Part shown: positions 40,901-47,821 of the stretch, piece by piece
Position numbering within the stretch: the stretch's first letter is position 1
Layout of the letters: each line of letters begins with the position of its first letter
NCBI GenBank assembly: GCA_017428215.1
Contig: JAFRRH010000065.1
Location: 1-54,554 of the forward strand
Source: Selenomonadaceae bacterium
GTDB taxonomy: Bacteria > Bacillota > Negativicutes > Selenomonadales > Selenomonadaceae
Reading direction: 5' to 3'
Length of the DNA: 54,554 bases
Translations under genes and position numbers: made by a program
The notes under the pieces: model-generated
The model's input: the letters and a program-made list of their open reading frames with translations, nothing else
What the model was told of the DNA's origin: nothing
Databases searched by the model: none

Positions 40901-42550
40901 CGTGACAGTGTAACCAGTTGTATCCGTGATGTCAGGGACGTTGACTGCGGTGCCTGCAACAAGATAGGACAGAGCAATGTCGGAATTATTGGGAACGCTT
41001 ATGGAATCATTCTTCGAGGTGAAGGTATAGCCAGTGATGACACCATCAGCGTCGAAAGTGAATTTACCACCAGTGTAAGTGTAGGTATTGCCAGCACTGT
41101 CAGTGATTGTGGCTTCTGTGCTTGTGCCTTCAACGGTGTAGCCAGTCGGCAGAGCATAAACGGTATCGCCCTTAGTAACTTCGACAGCACCATTGCTATA
41201 AGTGAAGTCGCCGCTAGGACCAACCGAGATATAGGTCGAACTATTAGGATCACCGATACGAAGACCGCCGTCAGCATCGGTTACTGTAGAGGATTTGACA
41301 ACTTTCATAGTGTCGTTCGTGCCAAGATTGTCGAGACCGTCAACGCTCAAAATATTACCTGCATCATCGAAGTAAACGGTAACAGGATCTTCAAGAGCTT
41401 TAGCAGTGGTGAATGTCAAAGTGGTGTCAGTATCCGTAACTACTGCCGAGCCGTTAATCGTTACTGCATAGACGTCGTCTGCATTTCTGGTAATGGTGTA
41501 GTCTTGAGCAGAGCCGGCAACGCCAAAGGTAAGAGCTTCGCCGTCTTCATCAAAGAAAGTTAAGCTTGCACCCTTAGGAACGGTAATGACATCGTTATTG
41601 CCGCCGAAGACAAAGCTAGTAACTGCGCCGTTGGAGTTGAGCAAGAATTCAGCTGCGCCGCTCGCGTTTGCATAAGCGTATTTGGTGCCAGCAACCCTAA
41701 TTTCAGTTTCATCAGTGGGCAGAATAAGTTCGTCAGCACCGCCAGCACCAGCGACATTGATTGTTACGTCGTCGCTGGAAGCAGTAAGACCGCTAATGTC
41801 GAGTGTGGTTATGCCGCTATCAGTGGTGATAGTAAATTCGCCGGTTGCGTTTTTAATGTTAACTTCTGCAGTGGAGCCAGTGGGATCGGTGAAGTCAAAT
41901 TTGTAGTCATTGCTAACGATAACGGAACCGTCTTCAGTAAGTTGAAGAGTTTCAAGATCGCCATCATCAACTTCAAAAACGCCGTTAGCGTTAGGTTCGA
42001 TTTCTACGCCGTTTTCAACAGCAGCATAAAGAGCATCGCCTAATGCACGCTTACCAAAGCTGAAACGTCCGCCGCGTTTGAAGGAACCGCCCGTAAACTT
42101 GCCGTTGTCCATATCGAAACTAACATCAGCACCACTTTCACTTGTGAAAGCAAGACCGTTACTGAGAGTAAAGTCAGAAGCACCATTAACTATGAGGCTC
42201 TTAATCGCTGACAAAACAACTTCAAAGAAAGTTACTTGCGTGCCGTCTTCTTTTGTGACTTGCCTTACGACCAAACCTTCAATAGTAACGTTACCAGTAT
42301 CTGCTGAACTGTCGAGGATAGGGGTGTTGCCGTTTTTATCGGTCGTGTTGTAAACTTCGCCCTCTACAGCGTCTTGGTCACTTTCAAGCGGAGCTTGGAC
42401 TGCAGAAGCATCAACTTCCTTATTCTCAACTACTTCGCCGTCTTCAGCATTTTCGTCGCTGGGTTTGACGTCAATGTTCAGATTGAAACCTGCTACGCCG
42501 CCACCAGCGAAATCATTGTCAAACGAAAATTCACCAAAAAAGTCAATCAT
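37949..42550 (-). CDS. Very large acidic repeat protein with RTX-like C-terminus (likely type I secreted)
   Basis: A 1533-residue, very acidic protein without signal peptide. About residues 120-800 hold repeated beta-rich units, each with a G-x-(F/Y)-TFxx-NDxI-(S/T)VP type block: VTSFVFGGNNDVITVPKGAS and ITGYTFTSKNDSISVPNNSD are two examples. From about 850 on it has glycine/aspartate-rich, RTX-like nonapeptide-type segments: VGGAGNDSVVVQSD, AGVGNDTLYGGGGDTLDAGA, FKGGEFNEVLVAGIGES, LGNASMWGGAGNANDVMYGG. The end (VTFSFDDGTAVRANRQTNQF) suits an uncleaved C-terminal type I signal. It may form a surface layer or adhesin. No ABC exporter is in the window. Codons use many GCC, GTC and GAC and lack the AAAATTTT style of neighbours. 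ATG at 42550 follows GGGAGTACTTTATAA. Confidence 0.85.
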   Translation of the reverse strand: MIDFFGEFSFDNDFAGGGVAGFNLNIDVKPSDENAEDGEVVENKEVDASAVQAPLESDQDAVEGEVYNTTDKNGNTPILDSSADTGNVTIEGLVVRQVTKEDGTQVTFFEVVLSAIKSLIVNGASDFTLSNGLAFTSESGADVSFDMDNGKFTGGSFKRGGRFSFGKRALGDALYAAVENGVEIEPNANGVFEVDDGDLETLQLTEDGSVIVSNDYKFDFTDPTGSTAEVNIKNATGEFTITTDSGITTLDISGLTASSDDVTINVAGAGGADELILPTDETEIRVAGTKYAYANASGAAEFLLNSNGAVTSFVFGGNNDVITVPKGASLTFFDEDGEALTFGVAGSAQDYTITRNADDVYAVTINGSAVVTDTDTTLTFTTAKALEDPVTVYFDDAGNILSVDGLDNLGTNDTMKVVKSSTVTDADGGLRIGDPNSSTYISVGPSGDFTYSNGAVEVTKGDTVYALPTGYTVEGTSTEATITDSAGNTYTYTGGKFTFDADGVITGYTFTSKNDSISVPNNSDIALSYLVAGTAVNVPDITDTTGYTVTLSDASEATGPQFEISGLDEGSIFPATTPFAEEIVAEDADNVITINLAGEITAIDNFTTDGIFLATGEHSITINGSQLNYSATNLLTAVADGNKLVSVSGLYEGDLILTGTDDGITFVFNTDTNGDGSFLVNGKLYTVDGDSNHIVSITGAGAVTDLDEDANLTVTSGPISVNGKEYSAAKIATANETDEAIVGFTTKGGNLSSFLTEAAHPIVTKGTPLATITDDLLGLPAYGDQVFTESDNEAMDQSSNTNRAEVILDDDGTANVAFNDKGKNLALVTATAEGQKNIALGDGGDAVIIRPGAGDSADSMVSIVGGAGNDSVVVQSDVPVYFDMADGGADKLITYAAANGKITLDHYDETSGAGVAIHDPQIESVKDLSSAIDEGMLLFQDGRILSIDRDEAANGEDRITDIRVNNKNSNHQTMVRLFGYKDNGDSYGDDDGQLVGFTGKDGGTLDASDIEEDLILVGNKNGDHTTGSALKAGVGNDTLYGGGGDTLDAGAGTNQIRLTDDSTRQAATVVVGQGLNTITGLQTGFNGDIIDISAVSSLGTMEYADGVLTIADDSTKTTTTAAVSTDDADYIAQTFVNDGTVMKAAIAKDGGTINVTDSNVPNYFVAKEGAINFTDYTGDVNVDVDEDWVGTSVGGEKATLLSGFSSLMGGKGNTLFKGGEFNEVLVAGIGESSLYGAGGRNTLVGSSSADKYGSTEFFAPGIKNGAQNLITNFEFIENGGANTATFDNLNIGMSDNNDVIDVKANADGSVSLAVRGVESQAVEKVTIEGAAGKEFLVDRGTASESVVQIAANEVTINNDYVDFYYASEKNATVQIGDVTSAKVWLESPENNGDQQVEYVGDFAVIDARGSNAAVEMAGNNVSNTIIGGLGNASMWGGAGNANDVMYGGTAHNEFYYEVGNGNDTIMSANDGDIIHLGATLDQIDFNNTNISASGIEVTFNDGGKLNVNSGADVTFSFDDGTAVRANRQTNQFE

Positions 42551-42967
42551 TTATAAAGTACTCCCTTCTTCAGTCGCAATTTTTATCGCGACTCAATCAA
42601 GAATTAATACCTGCTTGCTGTCGATTAGCAAGCTCCGAGAATCAAACCGTTATTGAGACCTTACAAAAAGCTGATAACTTTTATGTCCCATTCCTATTTC
42701 AACGCGCCCGCTTTTGCCTTCGGCTACTCGCGTTTGGTGTAACGCTCCATAGGCTTAACTTTCCCGCTAACGAACGGGTAGGATTTGTAATCGAACCCCT
42801 TTTAGAAGAATCCCAAAAAACTAAAACAGCGTTAGATTTGCGAACCCTACACGATTCACATAACCCAAACGCCACAGCCATAATCTTACATCTTCGGTTC
42901 CCCAACCTCTGATGAAGATTCCCCTTTACTTCGACTAGCCCGCGTCCACCAAACGCTTTGACTTGTC
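42551..42967 (-). other. Long leader of the RTX-like gene
   Basis: About 415 nt separate the likely transcription start from the ATG. Near the gene GTCGC, loop, GCGAC (around 42570-42590) can form a small hairpin just before the ribosome site. GGGTAGGATTTG and CAAATCTAACGC-like segments near 42770-42840 may pair further. A 68-codon open frame at 42905-42699 is rich in Arg and Lys but has no clear ribosome site. No known riboswitch motif was recognised. Confidence 0.5.
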
Positions 42968-42973
42968 GCGCGA

Positions 42974-43002
42974 AGAATACCGCAGTAAAGGATTTTTGTC
43001 AA
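42974..43002 (-). promoter_or_regulatory. Promoter of the RTX-like gene
   Basis: TTGACA (43002-42997), 17-base spacer, TATTCT (42979-42974): strong match, far upstream of the start codon. Confidence 0.75.
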
Positions 43003-43053
43003 GTATGGAAAGTTAAAAGTTTCTTAAAAGTTGCTTAAAGTATTTTGGTGCGG

Positions 43054-43548
43054 CTATTTTTTCTTCTTTTTTTTCTTAGATTTTTTAGGCGAACGAGTTG
43101 CGTTAGCGAATTTAGCTTTAAGTTTGTCGGCGTCTTCTTTTTGTTTTTCGGTAGATTTTTTATCGCGTTGCATTTTGGCGTACTCCGCGCCGAGACCTGC
43201 GATTTTGTGTTTAACAGTCATAAGCGGGTGACTTAGGAGCATTTTCTTTTGTCCGCCCTTCATAATCTCCAAAAAATCACTGGTAAAGCGTTCGCCGAAA
43301 CAAGGCGTCTCGCATTGCTCACAAATTGGCTTGCCAATACCATAGGGACAACGACTAATTTTAATCATGACTGTTGACAGGACGGCAGTACATTTAGCAC
43401 AGAGTTTACCGTCGGTGGTGCCGTGATTGGCGTTGCAATATTTGCCAAACGTCTTGCGGATATTTTCTTTTTCCTTAGGGACGTTGTTTTTCAATTCGGG
43501 TTCCTTGCGTTTAGGCAAGAGGCTTTTAACTTTGTCGAGAATTCCCAT
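43054..43548 (-). CDS. YgbA-family protein (nitrous-oxide-stimulated promoter family) with Lys-rich tail
   Basis: A 164-residue soluble protein. Residues about 30-115 match the YgbA_NO family: YCNANHGTTDGKLCAKC, ISRCPYGIGKPICEQCETPC (Cys pairs that may bind metal) and KMLLSHPLMTVKHKI. In gamma-proteobacteria ygbA is switched on by nitric oxide through NsrR; the biochemical role is unsettled. Here the protein goes on with a very basic coiled tail ending in seven lysines after SPKKSK, not found in E. coli YgbA. Several CxxC motifs suggest a zinc or Fe-S site. ATG at 43548 follows AAAGGAGCCTTAAT. Single gene; no NO-related gene is seen nearby. Confidence 0.8.
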   Translation of the reverse strand: MGILDKVKSLLPKRKEPELKNNVPKEKENIRKTFGKYCNANHGTTDGKLCAKCTAVLSTVMIKISRCPYGIGKPICEQCETPCFGERFTSDFLEIMKGGQKKMLLSHPLMTVKHKIAGLGAEYAKMQRDKKSTEKQKEDADKLKAKFANATRSPKKSKKKKKKK

Positions 43549-43684
43549 ATTAAGGCTCCTTTCAAGATTGATTGCGTTTGCAGTGTAGCATAGTTAAATA
43601 ATTGCCGCAATAATTTTTTGTGGGGACAAAAATATTTTTTCTGCTATAATGAGCGCGAAATTTATTTTGTAGGAGGAAAAAATT

Positions 43685-44152
43685 TTGGCTATCGAAAAGG
43701 TTAAAAAATATTTTGCGGAGATTGGCGAGCCGGAACGAGTGATTGAATTTGAGCAATCGACAGCGACGAGTGAACTTGCCGCGCAGGCTCTTAATTGCGA
43801 AGTCGGCAGGATTGCCAAAACAATTTCGGTTTTCGTCGATAAAAAACCTGTGCTTATTTTGATGTCGGGCGACATGAAGATTGATAATAAAAAATTTAAA
43901 ACGCAATTTTCCTGCCGCCCGCATATGATTCCCGTTGACGAGGTAGAAAATTTAATTGGTCACGCAGTGGGCGGAGTTTGTCCGTTCGCCGTAAATGAGG
44001 GAATTCCGATTTACCTTGACGCCTCGTTGAAAAGATTCGACGTAATTTATCCCGCCGCCGGCAATGATAAAAGTTGTGCACGTTTTAAACTTGACGAAAT
44101 CGAACGCTACATAAAGAGTGCGGGTTGGGTTGACGTTGCAAAGCTTAAATAA
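43685..44152 (+). CDS. YbaK/EbsC-type aminoacyl-tRNA deacylase domain protein
   Basis: A 155-residue single-domain protein related to the INS/YbaK editing domain that removes mischarged amino acids from tRNA. It shows STATSELAAQALNCEVGRIA near residue 25, TISVFVDKKPVLILMSGD, KIDNKKFKTQF and GHAVGGVCPFAVNEGIPIYL near 98. These correspond to the conserved helices and the G-(H)-x-x-G-G-x-(C/S)-PF loop of the YeaK/ProX-like group. TTG at 43685 has AGGAGG 9 bases upstream; a TATAAT box sits at 43645-43650. Substrate not known. Confidence 0.85.
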   Translation: MAIEKVKKYFAEIGEPERVIEFEQSTATSELAAQALNCEVGRIAKTISVFVDKKPVLILMSGDMKIDNKKFKTQFSCRPHMIPVDEVENLIGHAVGGVCPFAVNEGIPIYLDASLKRFDVIYPAAGNDKSCARFKLDEIERYIKSAGWVDVAKLK

Positions 44153-44164
44153 ATTCGATATAAT
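44136..44164 (+). promoter_or_regulatory. Promoter of the secreted-protein gene
   Basis: TTGCAA (44136-44141), 17-base spacer, TATAAT (44159-44164), within the end of the deacylase gene. Confidence 0.7.
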
Positions 44165-44186
44165 CTTCGCGAGAGGATGACTAATC

Positions 44187-44813
44187 ATGAAACTAAAAAA
44201 ATTTTTCGCGGGGATTATGTCAGCGGTGATAATTTTTTCGACGAGTCCGGTCTTAGCAGTGGAAGATGACGGCGAAGTTATAACCGAAGTCCCGACGGAA
44301 ATTTATATGTGGGTGCAATCGACGCCACGCGGAAATTATTGGTTCAATCATCAACAGGCGGGCTATAAAGTTCGCGAGGACGGCACACTTGACTTGAATA
44401 CGCTAATGGTTCCGACAGTTTGCATTTACGATAACATACAGATTGAAGACGTGATTCAAAAGCGGCGTTGGAAAAAACTTTCGCTTAAAGGTTATGACAG
44501 GCTTGCCGGTCGCGCAGATTATCTTAAATTCGATTTAGTTAATGAAACTGTGCAAGTTGTTGAGCGCGTCGATTTGGACGATACTTGGGCACCGCTTGAT
44601 AAAGATACGTCATGTGAGCCGATTGAGTTAAAAAGTTTATCAAGTAAAGACTTACGATATAATTTTTATCGGACGATATTGGAATGGGCGCGGGATCATA
44701 ACGAATTGATAATCGGGCGTTCAAAAGGACATTTGAGCGAGGAGGACGGAGACCTTCCATTAAATGAGGTGCCGATTAATAAAATTTTTATTCCGCCCGC
44801 AGTCAAAGATTAA
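44187..44813 (+). CDS. Secreted protein of unknown function
   Basis: A 208-residue exported protein. Signal peptide KLKKFFAGIMSAVIIFSTSP, cut likely after VLA (about residue 25). Mature part: IYMWVQSTPRGNYWFNHQQA near residue 40, GTLDLNTLMVPTVCIYDNIQ and RAQ-free polar segments, then a C-terminal ALK-free tail with NEVPINKIFIPPAVKD. The single Cys pair and many aromatics suggest a compact periplasmic domain. I do not recognise the family. ATG at 44187 has GAGAGGATG upstream. It has its own promoter and stands just before the tRNA-Ser gene. Confidence 0.75.
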   Translation: MKLKKFFAGIMSAVIIFSTSPVLAVEDDGEVITEVPTEIYMWVQSTPRGNYWFNHQQAGYKVREDGTLDLNTLMVPTVCIYDNIQIEDVIQKRRWKKLSLKGYDRLAGRADYLKFDLVNETVQVVERVDLDDTWAPLDKDTSCEPIELKSLSSKDLRYNFYRTILEWARDHNELIIGRSKGHLSEEDGDLPLNEVPINKIFIPPAVKD

Positions 44814-44860
44814 AAATACTTGACAGCTGATAATTTGAATGATAAACTGCGCATTACTGC

Positions 44861-44952
44861 GGAGAGTTGTCCGAGTGGCTTAAGGAGCACGACTGGAAAT
44901 CGTGTGTTACGTTGATAGCGTACCGAGGGTTCAAATCCCTCACTCTCCGCCA
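44861..44952 (+). tRNA. tRNA-Ser (anticodon GGA)
   Basis: Class II tRNA of 92 bases. Acceptor arm GGAGAGT pairs with ACTCTCC, then discriminator G and an encoded CCA. The anticodon loop CTGGAAA sits in the arm ACGACTGGAAATCGT, reading TCC/TCT codons. The long variable arm (GTTACGTTGATAGCGTAC) and the T loop GGTTCAAATCC are normal for serine tRNA. Confidence 0.97.
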
Positions 44953-44990
44953 TGAAATGCAATTAAGGTTTAAAATATATCGGTGTTGTT

Positions 44991-45130
44991 TCAGCTGTTA
45001 ATGCAGAGACTTGATTCGCCGAACACAAACTGTACTGACAATCGCGCCAGGGCATACGCAGCAACGCGAGGTTATTGTAGCGCAGCTTCGGATTTGGGTC
45101 AGGTCTCTGCATTGGCAGTTGAAATTTTTT
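44991..45130 (+). ncRNA. ffs: Signal recognition particle RNA (small bacterial type), probable
   Basis: A 132-base stretch folds into one long hairpin: TCAGCTGTTAATGCAGAGAC (44991-45010) pairs with GGTCTCTGCATTGGCAGTTGA (about 45102-45122), followed by a T-run terminator. Further up, CAATCGCG pairs with CGCG and ATTG. The apical part reads CAGG, GCATACGC, AGCA; CAGG and AGCA are the two sides of the SRP domain IV internal loop that binds Ffh. The usual GGAA tetraloop is not present (AUAC instead). Gene order tRNA-Ser, this RNA, dnaX, ebfC, recR is that of Bacillus, where the SRP RNA gene scr occupies this slot. I infer SRP RNA from place and loop; 6S RNA is less likely. Confidence 0.6.
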
Positions 45131-45151
45131 TGTTGCAAGGAGGAATAAGCT

Positions 45152-46600
45152 ATGGCATATGAGGCACTTTATACACGCGGACGCCCGAAAACATTATCGC
45201 ACTTAATCGGGCAAGAGCACATTTCAAACGCATTGGCGCGAGCAATTTCAAGCAACAGACTTTCACACGCATATTTACTGGTTGGCACACGCGGCACGGG
45301 CAAAACTTCTACTGCGCGGCTTTTGGCTAAAGCTATGAACTGCGAACGGGTTCACGACGCGCAAAACTCCGGACGCCCGCTTGAAAAAAAAGAAATCCCT
45401 TGCAACAAATGCGACGCTTGCAGAAATTTTGACTCCTCGCCCGATAATGTGGAATTCGACGCCGCGTCTAATCGTTCAGTCGAGGACGTTACAAGATTAT
45501 TATCGACAGCTTATCTTGCGCCACTTCGCGCCCGTGTTAAGACGTTCATAATCGACGAAGTTCACATGCTATCATTCGAGGCAGTCAACTCAATCTTGAA
45601 ACTAATCGAAGAGCCGCCGCCGAATGTGGCATTTTTTTTGGCGACAACGGAAATAAACAAAGTCCCGATGACAATCCGCTCGCGCTGTCAAGTTCTAAAC
45701 TTCCGGCTAATCCCGCAAGCGACAATCGCGCCGTATCTGTTAAAATTGGCGGGACGCTTGAACGTGACATTGCAAGAGGACGCCGCTAAAAAAATCGCTC
45801 GGTTGGCAGAAGGCTCCATGCGCGACGCGCTAACTTATCTTGACCAGTGCTACGCTATGGCAGATAAAGAAATAACTTTAGAAAATGTCAACGAAACTTT
45901 GGGCTTAATCTCCGACGAAAGCCTCGACGAAATAATTTTGGCGGTCAAAGCTAAAGATAGGGCGGCAGTCGGCAGGGCGATAACGGGGGCTTTTCGTTCG
46001 GGCTTATCGGCAAATATTATCGCCGAATCACTAATCACGCGACTAAGAGATATTGAATTCGACATGCTAGACAAGGGCGAAAAAAATTTTGCTGAACTCG
46101 ACAAGATAATCGACGCGCTAAGACAGGCGACGGGCGAAATGTATGGTTCAGGCATTCCCGATATAATTTTGGAAATGACGCTGATGAAACTCGCCGCGCC
46201 CGTTCAAAATTTCGTTGCAATGCCGACCGTGCAAAATTCTGCGCCGCGTGAAAATCTTGACGCAGGGCAAAAAATTTTCTATGATGTTATAAATTCATTA
46301 CGCGGCGAAGACAAGGGCTTGGATAGCATAAGTGACCAGGCAGTTGTCATGAACTTTGCGGGCGATGAATTGACTTTGGGCTTTAAGTCGTCGGCTGTGG
46401 CAGGTATATTTAATAAGTACCACAAACAGATTGAACAGGGAGCTACGCAGGTTGCTGGACGAGCGATAAAAGTTTCAGTCGTCGTCGATAACAATTTGCC
46501 GCCGGCGGTTTTTAAAAATATGTCCGAGCTTGAACGCTCAAATTTGGCGGGCGCAATGAAAATTCTTAACGCTTCCGACGCCGCGAAAATTAATGATTAA
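45152..46600 (+). CDS. dnaX: DNA polymerase III subunit gamma/tau
   Basis: A 482-residue clamp-loader ATPase. YEALYTRGRPKTLSHLIGQE at the start, Walker A VGTRGTGKTSTARLLAKAMN near residue 43, a four-Cys zinc module including CNKCDACRNF, Walker B FIIDEVHML and ATTEINKVPMTIRSRCQ (sensor 1). Residues about 240-370 are the collar domain. The C-terminal tau-type part is short, so binding to the polymerase may be weaker than in longer forms. ATG at 45152 follows AAGGAGGAATAAGC. ebfC follows after 13 bases in the usual order. Confidence 0.94.
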   Translation: MAYEALYTRGRPKTLSHLIGQEHISNALARAISSNRLSHAYLLVGTRGTGKTSTARLLAKAMNCERVHDAQNSGRPLEKKEIPCNKCDACRNFDSSPDNVEFDAASNRSVEDVTRLLSTAYLAPLRARVKTFIIDEVHMLSFEAVNSILKLIEEPPPNVAFFLATTEINKVPMTIRSRCQVLNFRLIPQATIAPYLLKLAGRLNVTLQEDAAKKIARLAEGSMRDALTYLDQCYAMADKEITLENVNETLGLISDESLDEIILAVKAKDRAAVGRAITGAFRSGLSANIIAESLITRLRDIEFDMLDKGEKNFAELDKIIDALRQATGEMYGSGIPDIILEMTLMKLAAPVQNFVAMPTVQNSAPRENLDAGQKIFYDVINSLRGEDKGLDSISDQAVVMNFAGDELTLGFKSSAVAGIFNKYHKQIEQGATQVAGRAIKVSVVVDNNLPPAVFKNMSELERSNLAGAMKILNASDAAKIND

Positions 46601-46613
46601 GGAGAGATTTTTA

Positions 46614-47000
46614 ATGGCACAACAGGGATTTGATTTGGGTGCGATAATGAAACAAGCACAAGCTTTGCAACGCAGTTTCGAGGAAAATAAAGCGCGTCTT
46701 AAACAGGAGACGGCAACGGCACAAGTCGGCGGCGGCATGGTCAGCGCAACCGTTGACGGCGAAAAAGTCGTTAAGGAAATTAAAATTGCGCCCGAACTCG
46801 TGCAGGACGGCGATGTCAGCGCGATTGAAGATTTGGTTGTCAGTGCAGTTAATGCGGCCAACGCTGAAATGGATAAAAAGATTTCGGCGAACATGTCGGC
46901 ATTCGCGGGCAATGCTCTTGGCGGACTCGGCGGACTTGGAAATCTGGGAGATATGAACGACCTTATCGGCAAATTTTTAGGCGGCGGTCCAAAGGCTTAA
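46614..47000 (+). CDS. ebfC: Nucleoid-associated protein YbaB/EbfC
   Basis: A 128-residue helical DNA-binding protein that acts as a dimer. It shows MKQAQALQRSFEENKARLKQ near residue 10 and VEGK-like VSATVDGEKVVKEIKIAPEL near 45, followed by DLVVSAVNAANAEMDKKI. A glycine-rich tail GNALGGLGGLGNLG follows. ATG at 46614 has AAGGAGAGA 6 or so bases upstream. It lies between dnaX and recR as in most Firmicutes. Confidence 0.92.
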   Translation: MAQQGFDLGAIMKQAQALQRSFEENKARLKQETATAQVGGGMVSATVDGEKVVKEIKIAPELVQDGDVSAIEDLVVSAVNAANAEMDKKISANMSAFAGNALGGLGGLGNLGDMNDLIGKFLGGGPKA

Positions 47001-47001
47001 A

Positions 47002-47040
47002 ATGAGTTCAAAGGCAATGACGCAACTTTTGAAAAGTTGA
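47002..47040 (+). repeat. Partial copy of the recR start
   Basis: ATGAGTTCAAAGGCAATG differs from the recR start (47131) by one base in 18. Its frame runs MSSKAMTQLLKS and stops at 47038-47040. It has no ribosome site of its own. Confidence 0.7.
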
Positions 47041-47130
47041 CAAACAGCGGACGCGCTTGACGTTACGAAAATTTTTAACGTTCTCGCCGCGTTTTAACGT
47101 AAAAAATTTTTTTGATTAGGAAAATCATTC

Positions 47131-47730
47131 ATGAGTTCAAAAGCAATGGCGGCTCTAGTTGAGTCGCTTACAAAACTGCCGGGTGTCGGAACTAAAACTG
47201 CTGCTCGACTTGCTTATCATATTGCGGCAATGAAAACCGACGATGTAGAGAATTTAGCGGCGGCTATTCGTTCCGTAAAGTTGGATACTCACGCTTGCGA
47301 AATTTGCTTTAACACGATTGACGCCGACAAAGTTATCTGCGACATTTGCGCTTCGGATAGACGCAACGGAAAAATTATTTGCGTGGTTAAGGACGCCAAA
47401 GACCTCGACGCGATTGAACGGGCTGGAACTTTCGACGGAAAATATCACGTGACAGGCGGATTAATTTCTCCGTTGGCTGGCGTCTCTCAAAACGATATTC
47501 GATTGCGCGAGCTTATAAAGCGCGTTGGCGACGATAAAGTTGCGGAAGTTATAATCGCCTTTGAGCCGACGGTTGAGGGCGATGCAACGTCGCTATTTAT
47601 TTCAAGATTATTAAGTCCCGTTGGCGTAAAAGTTACAAAACTTGCACGAGGTTTAGCAGTCGGTGCAGACTTCGCCGGAACTGACAGTTTGACAATCGCT
47701 AAGGCAATAGAAAATAGAGTACCAATTTAA
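47131..47730 (+). CDS. recR: Recombination protein RecR
   Basis: A 199-residue recombination mediator that with RecO/RecF loads RecA at gaps. It has LTKLPGVGTKTAARLAYHI (helix-hairpin-helix) near residue 11, the zinc finger CEICFNTIDADKVICDIC near 57 and the Toprim domain VVKDAKDLDAIERAGTF, YHVTGGLISPLAGVSQNDI and AFEPTVEGDAT. The acidic Toprim Glu before DAKD is Lys in this protein (VKDAKD, usually VEDAKD), a point to check. ATG at 47131 lacks a strong ribosome site (TTAGGAAAATC). A terminator follows the stop. Confidence 0.93.
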   Translation: MSSKAMAALVESLTKLPGVGTKTAARLAYHIAAMKTDDVENLAAAIRSVKLDTHACEICFNTIDADKVICDICASDRRNGKIICVVKDAKDLDAIERAGTFDGKYHVTGGLISPLAGVSQNDIRLRELIKRVGDDKVAEVIIAFEPTVEGDATSLFISRLLSPVGVKVTKLARGLAVGADFAGTDSLTIAKAIENRVPI

Positions 47731-47735
47731 TAAAA

Positions 47736-47766
47736 TTCTGCTCAGCAATGGGCAGATTTTTTTTGC
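47736..47766 (+). terminator. recR terminator
   Basis: CTGCTC, loop AGCAAT, GGGCAG, A, then eight Ts. Confidence 0.7.
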
Positions 47767-47791
47767 ATGAATCAACTTTATCTGGTATGAT
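47763..47791 (+). promoter_or_regulatory. Promoter of galU
   Basis: TTGCAT (47763-47768), 17-base spacer, TATGAT (47786-47791). Confidence 0.65.
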
Positions 47792-47821
47792 AAAAAAAAT
47801 TTTATTGTGGAGTGGTTCATT

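Noticed and set aside
40673..41563. A 296-codon open frame on the plus strand
   Set aside because: Also antisense to the RTX-like gene, without ribosome site or known motifs.
42699..42905. 68-codon frame in the leader of the RTX-like gene, and a tRNA-like GGTTCGATTAC segment
   Set aside because: No ribosome site and no protein family; the segment has no acceptor or anticodon arms, and no tmRNA tag is seen.
44991..45130. 6S RNA as identity of the structured RNA
   Set aside because: The typical large central bubble is not evident, the length is short, and the place between tRNA-Ser and dnaX is that of SRP RNA.
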